Positions 48,480-59,653 of a stretch of DNA of 64,000 bases are shown piece after piece. The notes beneath the pieces are model-generated. The model worked only from the letters and a program-made list of their open reading frames with translations, was not told where the DNA came from and made no database searches. This DNA is from Saccharothrix carnea (GTDB lineage: Bacteria; Actinomycetota; Actinomycetes; Mycobacteriales; Pseudonocardiaceae). Position numbers and translations under genes: made by a program. Where the stretch lies: contig NZ_PYAX01000004.1 of the NCBI RefSeq assembly GCF_003014735.1, positions 650,219 to 714,218 of the forward strand, in the 5' to 3' direction. The first letter of the stretch is position 1. Each line of letters begins with the position of its first letter.

Positions 48480-49757
48480 TCAGCGGCGGCGCAGGCGAAC
48501 CGACGTGATGGCGTGGTGCTCGACCTTCAGCACCTCGACGGTCCACCCGGAGACCGTGACCCGGTCGCCGGGTGCCTCGGGGATGCGGCCGAGCAGCACC
48601 AGCACCAGGCCCGCGATGGTGGCGTAGTCGCCCTCGGGCGGGTCGACCAGCTCGATGCCGAGGTCGACCAGGTCGTGCACGGGGAACGTGCCGGGCAGGA
48701 CGAGCGAGCCGTCCGGGCTGTTGCGGACGGCCATCACGTCGCGGTCGGTCTCGTCCAGGATCTCGCCGACGATCTCCTCCAGCAGGTCTTCGAGCGTGAT
48801 GATGCCGTCGACCGCGCCGTGCTCGTCCACCACGAGGCCGAGCTGCTCGCGCTCGGCCTTGAACCGGCGCAGCGCGTCGGACACCCGCACCGAGTCGGGG
48901 AACACCACCGGCGTGCGGGCCAGGTCGACCAGCTTGGCGTCGTCTTCGAGCAGGTCACGCAGGTGCACGACGCCCACGACGTCGTCCAGGTGCCCGCCGC
49001 GCGCGACGGGTGCCCGGGAGTGGCCGGACGCGGCCAGCTCGCCGCGGGCGGTCGGCACGTCCAGCTCGGCCGCCAGGGTGACCACCGACCGGCGGGGCAC
49101 GAGGACCTCGCGCAACCGGCGCTCGCTGATCTCCAGCGCGCCGGTGATGATCATGCGCTGCTCGGCGTTGAGGCCGCGCTGGGCGTGCACCAGTTCCCGC
49201 AGCTCCTCCGACGACATCTGCTCGGACTCGGCGTCCGGTGTGCCGCCGAACAACCGGACCACCAGGTTCGTGGACGCGCTCAACGCCCACACCGCCGGCC
49301 GTGAGGCGGCCGACAGCACGTGCAGCGGCCGTGCCACCAGCAGCGCCCAGCGCAACGCGTACTGCATCGCCAGCCGCTTGGGCGCGAGCTCACCGAACAC
49401 CAGGGTCAGGAACGTCAGCACCACCGTGACCAGGGCGATCGCCACCGCGTTCGCCGCGTCGCCGAGGAACGACAGCGCGGGCACCAGCGGCGCCGCCAAC
49501 GACACCGCCGCCGTCGCCGAGGCCAGGAACCCGGCCAGGGTGATGCCGATCTGGATGGTGGCCAGGAACCGGTTCGGGTCGCGCGCCAGCCGGACCAGCG
49601 TCTTCGCGGACGCCCTGCCGTCCCGCTCCAACCCCCGCAGCTGACCCTCGCGCAGGCTGATCAAGGCCATCTCGCTACCCGCGAACAGCGCGTTCAACAA
49701 CACCAGCACCGCGACCAGCGCGATGGTCCACCCGTACCCGTCCACACCCGACTCCAT
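48480..49757 (-). CDS. CNNM/CBS-pair/CorC_HlyC-domain membrane protein
   Basis: ATG at 49757 (an upstream ATG at 49796 is possible); about 425 aa. The N-terminal CNNM (DUF21) domain has membrane spans and the phrases NALFAGSEMALISLREGQLRGLE and LTLVFGELAPKRLAMQYALR. A CBS pair covers about 200-330 (VLVPRRSVVTL, HLDDVVGVVHLRDLL, LGLVVDEHGAVDGIITLEDLLEEIVGEI). A CorC_HlyC transporter-associated domain ends the protein. Relatives are involved in Mg2+/Co2+ export. The start lies about 100 bp from the divergent cyclase-like gene. Confidence 0.88.
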   Translation of the reverse strand: MESGVDGYGWTIALVAVLVLLNALFAGSEMALISLREGQLRGLERDGRASAKTLVRLARDPNRFLATIQIGITLAGFLASATAAVSLAAPLVPALSFLGDAANAVAIALVTVVLTFLTLVFGELAPKRLAMQYALRWALLVARPLHVLSAASRPAVWALSASTNLVVRLFGGTPDAESEQMSSEELRELVHAQRGLNAEQRMIITGALEISERRLREVLVPRRSVVTLAAELDVPTARGELAASGHSRAPVARGGHLDDVVGVVHLRDLLEDDAKLVDLARTPVVFPDSVRVSDALRRFKAEREQLGLVVDEHGAVDGIITLEDLLEEIVGEILDETDRDVMAVRNSPDGSLVLPGTFPVHDLVDLGIELVDPPEGDYATIAGLVLVLLGRIPEAPGDRVTVSGWTVEVLKVEHHAITSVRLRRR

Positions 49758-49858
49758 ACCCGAACCGGGTGGGCGCGCAACCGGAGCGTTGGTCATTTCG
49801 AGTGGCGCCGCTGCCCACGCACCCCTCCGCTGGGCTACAACAGGCGTGGGGAGGTCGC

Positions 49859-50776
49859 ATGGGGTCGGCTGCGGTGCACCGGTCGTTCGTCGTCGTGGAC
49901 GTGGAGTCCTACGGCGACTCCAGTAGGACGTCACCCCAGCGGACCGCCGTGCGGGACGGCATGTACCAGGTGCTGATGACCGCGTTCGCCGACTGCGACC
50001 TGCCCTGGGACGACAAGTCGGTGGACGACGTGGGCGACAGCCTGATGGTGCTGCTGCCCGCGGACGTGCCCAAGTCCGCCTTGGTCGACCGACTGCCCGA
50101 ACGGGTGGTAGCCGCGTTGCGCGAGCACAACCACGTCCACGCGGACGGGGCGCGGCTGCGCCTGCGGATGGCCGTGCACGCGGGCGAGGTCCACTTCGAC
50201 GAGCACGGCAAGACCAGCGCCGAGATGATCTTCACCTACCGGATCCTCGACGCGCCGGCCGCCAAGCAAGCTCTCAAGTCCTCGACCGCCACCCTCGTCC
50301 TGATCGCTTCCGACCCGTTCTACCAGGCGGTGATCCGCCACGCGCCGGCCGCCCGTCCCGCGGACTTCGAGCAGGTGGAGGTGACGGTCAAAGAGGTGCA
50401 CGACCGGGTGTGGGTTCGCCTCGTCGACGGCACGCACACCGCCGTCAACGGAACCGCGGCTCCGCGTCGTGACCGGATCCGCCCCGAACCGCTCACGCTC
50501 GCCGAGCTGGGGCGGATCGTCGACGCCCTCCTGGAGACGCCCGGGTTCGACACCCGAGAGGGCCGCGACCTGGTGCTGGCCCTGTTGGACCGCAACGTGA
50601 CCGGCGCGATCGCACGCCACTCCAGCGACCGCGCCGACGTCATCAGCATCGTGCGCACGTGCTGGCGGTACGAACGTGGACCGGAGGCGTTGCTCGACAG
50701 CCTCAGGTTCCACGCCGGCGGCACCACCGCCCTGAGCCGGATCGAGGCGCTGTTCTTCCTGGACGACGCGCGATAG
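49859..50776 (+). CDS. nucleotide-cyclase-like domain fused to an effector-associated-type helical domain
   Basis: The ATG has GGGGAGG four bases upstream; 305 aa. Residues 6-185 have a class III cyclase-like layout: FVVVDVESYGD (first Asp strand), DVGDSLMVLLPAD (second Asp), LRMAVHAGEVHFD, and SAEMIFTYRILDAPAAKQAL. Several usual purine/transition-state residues are not obvious, so activity is doubtful. Residues from about 215 (LGRIVDALLETPGFDTREGRDLVLALLD, ADVISIVRTCWRYERGPEALLDSL) resemble effector-associated domain 2 of NTP-dependent conflict systems. Those domains recruit partners by like-with-like contact. No partner gene with the same domain is in the window. Confidence 0.65.
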   Translation: MGSAAVHRSFVVVDVESYGDSSRTSPQRTAVRDGMYQVLMTAFADCDLPWDDKSVDDVGDSLMVLLPADVPKSALVDRLPERVVAALREHNHVHADGARLRLRMAVHAGEVHFDEHGKTSAEMIFTYRILDAPAAKQALKSSTATLVLIASDPFYQAVIRHAPAARPADFEQVEVTVKEVHDRVWVRLVDGTHTAVNGTAAPRRDRIRPEPLTLAELGRIVDALLETPGFDTREGRDLVLALLDRNVTGAIARHSSDRADVISIVRTCWRYERGPEALLDSLRFHAGGTTALSRIEALFFLDDAR

Positions 50777-50779
50777 CGG

Positions 50780-53622
<2,843 letters not shown>

Positions 53623-53729
53623 GGCCGCACGTCACCCGCGACAGGGACCCCATGCACGACCTGGAGTAGGACAGCGATGCCGCTTGGCCGGCGGCGACGG
53701 CTTCCGAGCTGTTCGAGCGGCACGGGAAT

Positions 53730-54146
53730 TCAGGCGCTCGGCGTTGTCAGGCCGCGCGGCCGGACCGAGGTCAGCGCCGCGATCCCGAACACCAGGGCGG
53801 GCAGCACGAAGTAGAAACCGGGTCCGAGGCCGAGCACCAGTCCCCAGGCCGCCATCGCCAGTGCCACGACCGTCGTGACGAACGCGACGGCGCGGCCGGT
53901 GAGGTCCGCGACCGCGACCACCGCCGCGGCGACCAGCGGCACCCCGAGCAGGTACGCCGAGGCGCTCCCGCTGTCGGCGGACAACACCGGCAGCAACGCG
54001 ACCGCGATCCCGACCGTCGCCGCGACCCCGGTCCACCGCAGCGCCCGGCCGATGGTCCCGGGAACCGCCCACCGGCCACGCAGGCGGACGAGCGTGGCGA
54101 CCGTCAGGAACAGGACGAGGCACACACCCGCGACGGCGGCGATCAT
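53730..54146 (-). CDS. small integral membrane protein
   Basis: The ATG at 54146 has GGGAGG upstream; 138 aa. Four hydrophobic segments (MIAAVAGVCLVLFLTVATLV; ALRWTGVAATVGIAVALLPVL; YLLGVPLVAAAVVAVADL; VALAMAAWGLVLGLGPGFYFVLPALVFGIAALT). I do not recognise a family. It lies alone between the decayed ECF/VOC locus and a 357-bp gap. Confidence 0.55.
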   Translation of the reverse strand: MIAAVAGVCLVLFLTVATLVRLRGRWAVPGTIGRALRWTGVAATVGIAVALLPVLSADSGSASAYLLGVPLVAAAVVAVADLTGRAVAFVTTVVALAMAAWGLVLGLGPGFYFVLPALVFGIAALTSVRPRGLTTPSA

Positions 54147-54503
54147 CCCAACACCTCCCAGTGCGGCAGGTCCGGCAGCGCCGTGATCCGGATCCCACCA
54201 CCGAAGGTACGGCAACCACGACCCGATGACCCGGCTGCTCGACGAGATCACCGCCGGCCGAGGCCGGTGCGGCCGCACCCGCTGGAGGACCTCCTACGGG
54301 CTCGAACGGACAGCGGCACCGGGCACGGCAGTTGATCCGGTGGTCGGCTGTGGCCATGCTGGGATCCGTGAGGACGTTCGGCCGTCTCTTGAAGGTGGCG
54401 GTCGCCATGGGCGACACCCACCACACCGGCCGAGCACCGCGACTTCCTCCCGGCCGGTGTGCGTGGACGAGCGCGGCGGAGGTGGCTGCGACTCCGCCAC
54501 GGT
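54147..54503. other. 357-bp gap with a diverged copy of the 57.4-kb promoter segment
   Basis: No gene is convincing. The segment 54321-54387 is a copy of 57437-57504. It contains TTGATC, then a CATGCT box and a GTG at 54368 that opens a 48-codon frame without recognisable similarity. It looks like a duplicated promoter region attached to unrelated sequence. Confidence 0.6.
54321..54387. repeat. direct repeat, copy 1 of 2
   Basis: Begins GGGCACGGCAGTTGATCCGG and ends GACGTTCGGCCGTCT. It differs from copy 2 (57437-57504) by three substitutions and one missing G. The preceding CAGCGGCACC also matches 57357-57366, just upstream of a second GGGCACG, so copy 1 looks like copy 2 with about 70 bp lost between two GGGCACG repeats. 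Confidence 0.85.
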
Positions 54504-55709
54504 TCAGGGCTTGACCTTCTTGTCCTTGCCCGTGGCCTTGTCCCCCACCTCGCCTTGCGCGTGGTCCTTCACCCGGCCCTGCTGCCGGCCTTGTTGCTCA
54601 AGGGCGGGTTGCTGCTCGACCGGAACCTCGACGGTCACGGTGGCGATCTCGGGCGTGACACCGGCGGCAGCGGCGCTCGGCGCACCCGGTGACGAGGTCG
54701 TGATGTGGGTGGGCGGAACGGATTCACTCGGTGCGGAGGTCACCGGCGTGGAGGTCGCCGACACGGCCCAGGCGACGCAGACGGCACCCACCAGGCCGGC
54801 GGCCGAGGCGGCGAGCGTCTTCTTCGGCACCTGCACGGTTGACCAGGGCACTGAGACCTGGGGCGGTTGATCGCTCTCGCGGGTGTAGTCGGGCTGGTCC
54901 TCGATGGCGGCAGGAGCGCCCATGCCCAGTATGCGGGCGCAGTCGCGAGCGGTCGGACGTCGGCGCGGTGACAGGGATGTCATCAGCGCCAGCAGGCGCG
55001 CCAGGTCGGCAGGCAGGTCAGCGGGAACGATCGGCGGGCGGTGCAGCCGCGCGACGGCCGCCTCGACGTCGCCGCCCGGGTACTCGCGGCGGCCGGTCAG
55101 GCATTCCAGCAGCACCAGTCCGAGAGCGTAGATGTCGGCCGGGGCGCCCACCTCCTCGCCGCGGACCTGCTCGGGCGCGAGGTAGGGAGCCGTGCCGACC
55201 ATCTGCCCGGTGCGCGTGAGCCGGGTGGCGCCGGTCAGGTGGGCCAGGCCGAAATCCGCCAGGTAAGGGGTGCCGGCGCGGTCGAGCAGGATGTTCGACG
55301 GTTTGACGTCCCGGTGCACGACGCCCCGGTCGTGGACGTAGGCCAGTGCCTCGGCAAGACGGGCGCCCAACCGCCGTACCTCCTCGACCGCCAGCGGCCC
55401 CCGTGCGATGTGGGTGCGCAGTGTGCGACCGTCGACCAGTTGCAGCACGAGGAACGCGCCGAGGTCGCTGCCACCCGTGTCGTAGACCGCCACCAGGCCG
55501 GGGTGCGACAGCCCGGCCAGGGTGCGCACCTCATTGTCGAACCGCCGCCGGTCGTCGAGGTCGGCACCAGGCGCGAACAGCTTGACCGCGACGTCACGGC
55601 ACAACACCGTGTCCCACGCCCGGTACACCTCCGACATGCCGCCGGAACCCAGCGCTCCGGCCAGCTTGTAACGACCGGCCAACAGGTCGTCGTGATGGGA
55701 TGGTGGCAC
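54504..55709 (-). CDS. transmembrane serine/threonine protein kinase (PknB-like)
   Basis: The GTG at 55709, six bases after AAGGG, gives 401 aa. It has a complete Hanks-type kinase domain (about 10-265): LGSGGMSEVYRAWD (glycine loop), DVAVKLF (Lys), VVHRDVKPSNILL (catalytic Asp), ADFGLA (DFG), GTAPYLAPEQ and DIYALGLVLLECLTG. A juxtamembrane linker and one membrane span (AASAAGLVGAVCVAWAVSA, about 305-323) follow. The rest is an external tail rich in Thr/Pro, then Gln/Lys-charged (QQGRQQGRVKDHAQGEVGDKATGKDKKVKP). No PASTA domain, so the ligand is unclear. Confidence 0.9.
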   Translation of the reverse strand: MPPSHHDDLLAGRYKLAGALGSGGMSEVYRAWDTVLCRDVAVKLFAPGADLDDRRRFDNEVRTLAGLSHPGLVAVYDTGGSDLGAFLVLQLVDGRTLRTHIARGPLAVEEVRRLGARLAEALAYVHDRGVVHRDVKPSNILLDRAGTPYLADFGLAHLTGATRLTRTGQMVGTAPYLAPEQVRGEEVGAPADIYALGLVLLECLTGRREYPGGDVEAAVARLHRPPIVPADLPADLARLLALMTSLSPRRRPTARDCARILGMGAPAAIEDQPDYTRESDQPPQVSVPWSTVQVPKKTLAASAAGLVGAVCVAWAVSATSTPVTSAPSESVPPTHITTSSPGAPSAAAAGVTPEIATVTVEVPVEQQPALEQQGRQQGRVKDHAQGEVGDKATGKDKKVKP

Positions 55710-56060
55710 CGTGGACCCTTCCCGGTCTTCCGACTCCCGACATCCCCAGGTGCCCCTCAACCGGCAGCCCAAACGCCCAGGCCTGCCCTGAAGCAGCCCA
55801 GAGGCCGGTTCACTCTTCACACCGAGGACCGCACGGTCCATCGGTGCTTACGCCGATGGACCGGTCAGCGCCGGAGGCACACCCCTCGACCCCCAGCGCG
55901 CACACCGCGATGCGAAGATCACCCGGCAAGCCCGCGCAGGACCGTCGCGGGGCGACCGGACAGGCTCGCGGCGACGGGTCCGCACGCCCGTGCATGGCCC
56001 GCTTGTCCTGCCGGTCGTGCACGTGTCGTCTTGTCACGGGCGGCGGCCGAGCCGTCCGCT
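55710..56060. other. 351-bp gap between the kinase and APH-like genes
   Basis: I find no gene with credible similarity. Open frames here are extensions of neighbouring shadows with Arg/Pro-rich translations. The kinase promoter should lie at its left end. Nothing else stands out. Confidence 0.5.
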
Positions 56061-57008
56061 TCACTTCGAGGAGGCGTTCCCGTGCTGCCAGGGTTCGGTC
56101 GCCCGCCAGGTCTGGAGCGACGACGACAGGCCGTCTGCCAGTAGCGGGAGCTGCGGAACCATCGCCAGGGCGGCGACCATCTGCAGGTCGCGCAGGCGTT
56201 CCATGGCGCGCAGAACGTCGATGTCGACCGGGCGCAGCCCCAGGTCGACCGCGGCGGCGTTGTAGGAGGCGATCGCCTCTTCGCCGGTGTGCGCGAGATC
56301 CCACTCGACCGGGGCGACGCCGACGTGCTCGTAGTCGGAGTACAGCACGGTATCGGCAGTCTCGATCAGGTTGTAGAACGGAGCGTCGCCGTGGACCACC
56401 TGGACGGGAACACCGGGGAACGCCCGCGCGAAAGCAGAGGGCGACGCGACAATGGGCGAGAGGACGGCCCACTCGGCGCGGGCACGGGTCAGATCGGAGG
56501 CGGGCAGCAGGTCCTCGCGGCCCTCCAGGTCGTCGAAGGCGAGGTCGACGTACCCCTGCATCCCCGGGAAGAAGCCGGTCTCGCCCGGGTACTCCGCCAG
56601 GATCGAGTGCAGGCGGGCGACGGCGGGCATGCGCCTCACCGCGTCGTAGTCGTTGGGCAGCACGCCCTCGACCTTCTCCCAATAAGTCATCGTGAAACCG
56701 TCGCGCTCGACGGGCTCGGCCGGGACGAGCGCGCTCGGCACGACGGTCGGCTCGCCGCGCGACGCCATCCACCTCGACACGGCCAACTCCGTGCGCTGGA
56801 AGCCCGTCGAGGTGATGCCGCGCGGGGTTACCACCGGCACGCGCGCGACGACCGGGGACGGTGCGAGGTCCACCACCACCGAGAAGACGTCGTACAGGAT
56901 CTTCGCCTCGGACGCGTCGAGCCCCAGACCGGTTGCAGCGGCGACCGCAGCGTCGCAGGCGCGTTGTGAGCGAGCGGCGCGTTCCTCTTCGGTGATCACG
57001 AACGCCAC
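56061..57008 (-). CDS. aminoglycoside phosphotransferase (APH)-family protein
   Basis: GTG at 57008, 315 aa. The choline/APH kinase fold is shown by VHGDAPFYNLIETADTVLYSDYEHVGVAPVEWDLA: the HGD Brenner motif, a metal-binding Asn and the DYEHVG variant of the usual DFG/DxE motif. The N-lobe has VVARVPVVTP, with no obvious lysine at the usual place. It resembles maltokinase/phosphotransferase-like actinobacterial proteins of unknown substrate more than known resistance enzymes. It lies between two copies of a direct repeat. Confidence 0.7.
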   Translation of the reverse strand: MAFVITEEERAARSQRACDAAVAAATGLGLDASEAKILYDVFSVVVDLAPSPVVARVPVVTPRGITSTGFQRTELAVSRWMASRGEPTVVPSALVPAEPVERDGFTMTYWEKVEGVLPNDYDAVRRMPAVARLHSILAEYPGETGFFPGMQGYVDLAFDDLEGREDLLPASDLTRARAEWAVLSPIVASPSAFARAFPGVPVQVVHGDAPFYNLIETADTVLYSDYEHVGVAPVEWDLAHTGEEAIASYNAAAVDLGLRPVDIDVLRAMERLRDLQMVAALAMVPQLPLLADGLSSSLQTWRATEPWQHGNASSK

Positions 57009-57483
57009 TGTAAGACCCCTCCCGATCGCACCTGATCAAGGGTGGTCCGGCCGCGTGCGAACAACGAACAAGTCGTGCTGCGAGCACTACGGGCTGGGCG
57101 ACGCGGTCACCACCCACCTCGACACAGCGTTGACCAGGATGACCGCCGTCCCCCGCCCCACGCCTGTTGCACGTTGCAGTCGATGCCCACGCGGTCGGTG
57201 GGTCAGGTCGCGAAGGACTTCGACCTGACCGAGACCGCGGTGCGGCAGCGGGTCGTGCGGGCGGGGCTTGAGCGGTCGCCCGTCCGATGCGTCCAGCCCT
57301 CCGGTCGACAAGGTCGGCGCGCGGGAGCGGGGAGGTCACCGGCACCGGAACGGGCAGCGGCACCGGGCACGACGGCGGCGACAGTCCGCTTACGCACAGT
57401 CACCTCCGTGGCCGCGGCTCAGCTGTGCCCGATTTCGGGCACGGCATTTGATCCGGTGGTTGGCTGTGGCCATGCTGGGACCC
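57009..57483. other. 475-bp gap with a transposase relic and repeat copy 2
   Basis: No intact gene. It contains a transposase-like fragment at 57183-57278 and copy 2 of the direct repeat at 57437-57504. Frames across the rest are low-complexity. Confidence 0.6.
57183..57278 (+). pseudogene. IS3-type transposase OrfA relic
   Basis: The frame encodes MPTRSVGQVAKDFDLTETAV then RQRVVRAGLERS, the helix-turn-helix start of OrfA of IS3-family elements (usually VAKxFDLTETAVRxWVKQA). No catalytic DDE part and no inverted ends are seen. It is a short remnant. Confidence 0.6.
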
Positions 57484-57504
57484 GTGGAGGACGTTCGGCC
57501 GTCT
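57437..57504. repeat. direct repeat, copy 2 of 2, holding a likely leaderless promoter
   Basis: Begins GGGCACGGCATTTGATCCGG. TTGATC (57448-57453), 17 bases, CATGCT (57471-57476) and seven bases to a GTG at 57484 match the leaderless promoter pattern seen elsewhere in this window. Copy 1 is at 54321-54387. Confidence 0.7.
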
Positions 57505-57792
57505 GACGAGCGGTGGGAAAGACCCCACATGGGAGTGTCGGACGAACTCCTCCGGCACGTGGTCAGGACGACCGGTCTACCTACTGCGGTCGCGCGGCGG
57601 GTGGTGTCCGATGTCATGGGCTACTTCGTGGAGACGGCGGAGGAGTACGTGCGGCGGCGGCACGTCGAGTTGCGGCGGGACGGGTTGGGCAACGCCAGGA
57701 TCTGGGCGCTGCTGCGGGAGGAGCTGGACGTGCGGCCGGTGGCGGCGCCGAAGTTGTCCGAACGCCAGTTGCGGCGGATCGTCTACGGGTAG
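57484..57792 (+). CDS. small conserved helical protein upstream of glmS
   Basis: GTG at 57484 (leaderless context) gives 102 aa; ATG at 57529 would give 87 aa and covers the recognisable part (MGVSDELLRHVVRTTGLPTA ... YVRRRHVELRRDGLGNARIW ... APKLSERQLRRIVYG). The C-terminal LSxRQLRRIVYG looks conserved from similar small proteins I have seen, but I cannot name a family or function. It ends 15 bp before glmS and is probably co-transcribed with it. Confidence 0.6.
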   Translation: MEDVRPSDERWERPHMGVSDELLRHVVRTTGLPTAVARRVVSDVMGYFVETAEEYVRRRHVELRRDGLGNARIWALLREELDVRPVAAPKLSERQLRRIVYG

Positions 57793-57807
57793 AGGAGAGC
57801 ACCGGGT

Positions 57808-59631
57808 ATGTGCGGAATCGTCGGGTACGTCGGTCCCAGGGACGCGGTCCCCGTGCTGCTGGAGGGCCTGCACCGGCTGGAGTACCGGGGTTACGACTCG
57901 GCGGGCATCGCAGTCGCGGGTGGTGGTGGGCTGCAGGTCGTCAAGACTGCCGGACGGGTCGGTGACCTGCGCAAGGCTGTGCCGGACGGCACGGCGGGCG
58001 CCGCCGGTATCGCGCACACCCGGTGGGCGACCCACGGGGAGCCGAGCGATCGCAACGCCCACCCGCACGTGGACGCGGCTGCGCGGGTGGCGATCGTCCA
58101 CAACGGCGTGTTCGAGAACTCGGACCGGCTGCGCGCGCAGCTTGAGGCGGACGGCGTCACGCTCGCCTCCGACACCGACAGCGAGGTCCTCGCCCACCTC
58201 GTGGCCCGCAGTGCGGCGACCACGCTCGAAGACGCCGTGCGCGAGGCGTTGGCGCAGGTCGAGGGCACGTACGGGGTGATCGTGATGGACGCCGAACGGC
58301 CCGGTGAACTGGTCGCGGCACGCCGCGGCAGCCCGGTCGTGCTCGGTGTCGGCGAGCAGGAGATGCTGATCGCCTCGGACGTCACCGCGCTGGTCCGCTT
58401 CACCCAGCAGGTGATCTACCTGGACGACGACGAGATCGCCACGGTCACCGCGGACGGCTACCGCACGTCCACCACGGACGCCCGCGCCACCAGCACCACC
58501 CGCTCCCCCACCGCGATCGACGTGGTGAGCGCCGAGTACGAGCTGGGCGAGCACCCCGACTTCATGTACAAGGAGATGCGCGAGCAGCCCGACGCGGTGG
58601 ACCGCTGCCTGCGCGGCCGGCTGGACCACCGGTTCTCGTCGGCCCGGCTGGACGGCGTCGGCCTCAGCCCGCAGGACTACCAGCGCATCCGCCGGGTCAA
58701 GCTGCTCGGCTGCGGTTCGGCGTACTACGCGGGGCAGCTCGGCGCGCAACTGGTCGAGGAGCTGGCCCGGATCCCCGCCGACGCCGAGCCCGCGTCCGAG
58801 TTCCGCTACCGCAACCCGGTGGTCGACCCCGACACGCTGTACGTCGCGATCAGCCAGTCGGGTGAAACGCTGGACACGCTCGCGGCCGTGCAGGAGCTCA
58901 AGCGCAAGGGCGGGCACGTCATCGGCGTGGTCAACGCGGTCGGCAGCACGATCGCCCGTGAGTGCGGTCACGGGATCTTCCTGCACGCCGGGCCGGAGGT
59001 GTCGGTGGCGGCGACGAAGTCGTTCACCACGATGGCCGTGGCGTTGGCGATGCTGGCCCTGGACCTGGGACGGGTGCGCGACCTCTCGATCACGGAGGGC
59101 AGGCGACTGGTGACCGGGCTGTCGGAGCTGCCGCACCAGATCGCGCAGGTCCTGGCGTCCGAGGACGACATCGCCGCGGTCGCCCGCAAGTACGCCGACG
59201 CGCGGCACATGTTCTTCGTCGGCCGGGTGCGTGGTTGGCCCGCCGCACGGGAGGGCGCGCAGAAGCTCAAGGAGATCTCGTACGTGCACGCCGAGGCCTA
59301 CCAGGCGTCCGAGTTGAAGCACGGGCCGTTGGCGCTGATCAACCCGGAGATGCCGACCGTGGTGCTGGTGCCCGACGACGAGCTGCTGGCCAAGAACACG
59401 GCCACGATCGAGGAGATCAAGGCGCGCGGCGGGCCGGTCATCGCGGTCACCGACGCCGAGCTGCCCCCGGGCCTGGCCACGGACGTCATCCGGGTGCCGA
59501 AGGCGCACGACGCGCTGGCCCCGATCACGCTCTCGGTGCCGTTGCAGCTGTTCGCCTACCACCTGGCGCGCGCGTTGGGCCGTGACGTGGACCGGCCGCG
59601 GAACCTGGCCAAGAGCGTGACCGTGGAGTAG
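57808..59631 (+). CDS. glmS: glutamine-fructose-6-phosphate aminotransferase (isomerizing)
   Basis: 607 aa, full length. The mature N-terminal Cys2 is the glutaminase nucleophile (MCGIVGYVG), with RLEYRGYDSAGIAV, HTRWATHG and HNGVFEN. Two SIS isomerase domains follow (LLGCGSAYYAGQ, ISQSGETLDTLAAVQELKRKGG, ATKSFTTMAVAL, KEISYVHAEAYQASELKHGPLALI), ending LAKSVTVE. It makes glucosamine-6-phosphate for peptidoglycan. No glmS ribozyme or other leader element is seen, and the gap to the upstream gene is only 15 bp. Confidence 0.97.
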   Translation: MCGIVGYVGPRDAVPVLLEGLHRLEYRGYDSAGIAVAGGGGLQVVKTAGRVGDLRKAVPDGTAGAAGIAHTRWATHGEPSDRNAHPHVDAAARVAIVHNGVFENSDRLRAQLEADGVTLASDTDSEVLAHLVARSAATTLEDAVREALAQVEGTYGVIVMDAERPGELVAARRGSPVVLGVGEQEMLIASDVTALVRFTQQVIYLDDDEIATVTADGYRTSTTDARATSTTRSPTAIDVVSAEYELGEHPDFMYKEMREQPDAVDRCLRGRLDHRFSSARLDGVGLSPQDYQRIRRVKLLGCGSAYYAGQLGAQLVEELARIPADAEPASEFRYRNPVVDPDTLYVAISQSGETLDTLAAVQELKRKGGHVIGVVNAVGSTIARECGHGIFLHAGPEVSVAATKSFTTMAVALAMLALDLGRVRDLSITEGRRLVTGLSELPHQIAQVLASEDDIAAVARKYADARHMFFVGRVRGWPAAREGAQKLKEISYVHAEAYQASELKHGPLALINPEMPTVVLVPDDELLAKNTATIEEIKARGGPVIAVTDAELPPGLATDVIRVPKAHDALAPITLSVPLQLFAYHLARALGRDVDRPRNLAKSVTVE

Positions 59632-59634
59632 GAA

Positions 59635-59653
59635 TTAGGTTAGCCTAACCTGC
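59635..59653. promoter_or_regulatory. iron box (IdeR/DmdR-type operator)
   Basis: TTAGGTTAGCCTAACCTGC agrees with the 19-bp consensus TTAGGTTAGGCTAACCTAA at 16 positions, and its core AGGTTAGCCTAACCT is an almost perfect palindrome. It fits between the glmS stop (59631) and the ATG at 59654. Confidence 0.9.

Noticed and set aside
53623..53814. C-terminal extension of the VOC frame to 53814
   Set aside because: Sequence after LRFTRTL has no similarity or pattern expected of VOC proteins; it is probably run-on through decayed DNA.
56061..57008. Antibiotic resistance gene
   Set aside because: The APH fold is clear but motifs are closer to unassigned actinobacterial kinases, so resistance cannot be claimed.
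55810..57363. 517-codon minus frame across the APH-like gene and its upstream gap
   Set aside because: It is out of frame with the recognisable APH motifs and has an Arg/Gly-rich translation.
57793..57807. glmS ribozyme or leader
   Set aside because: Only 15 bp separate glmS from the upstream gene, too short for a ribozyme, and no such core is seen upstream.
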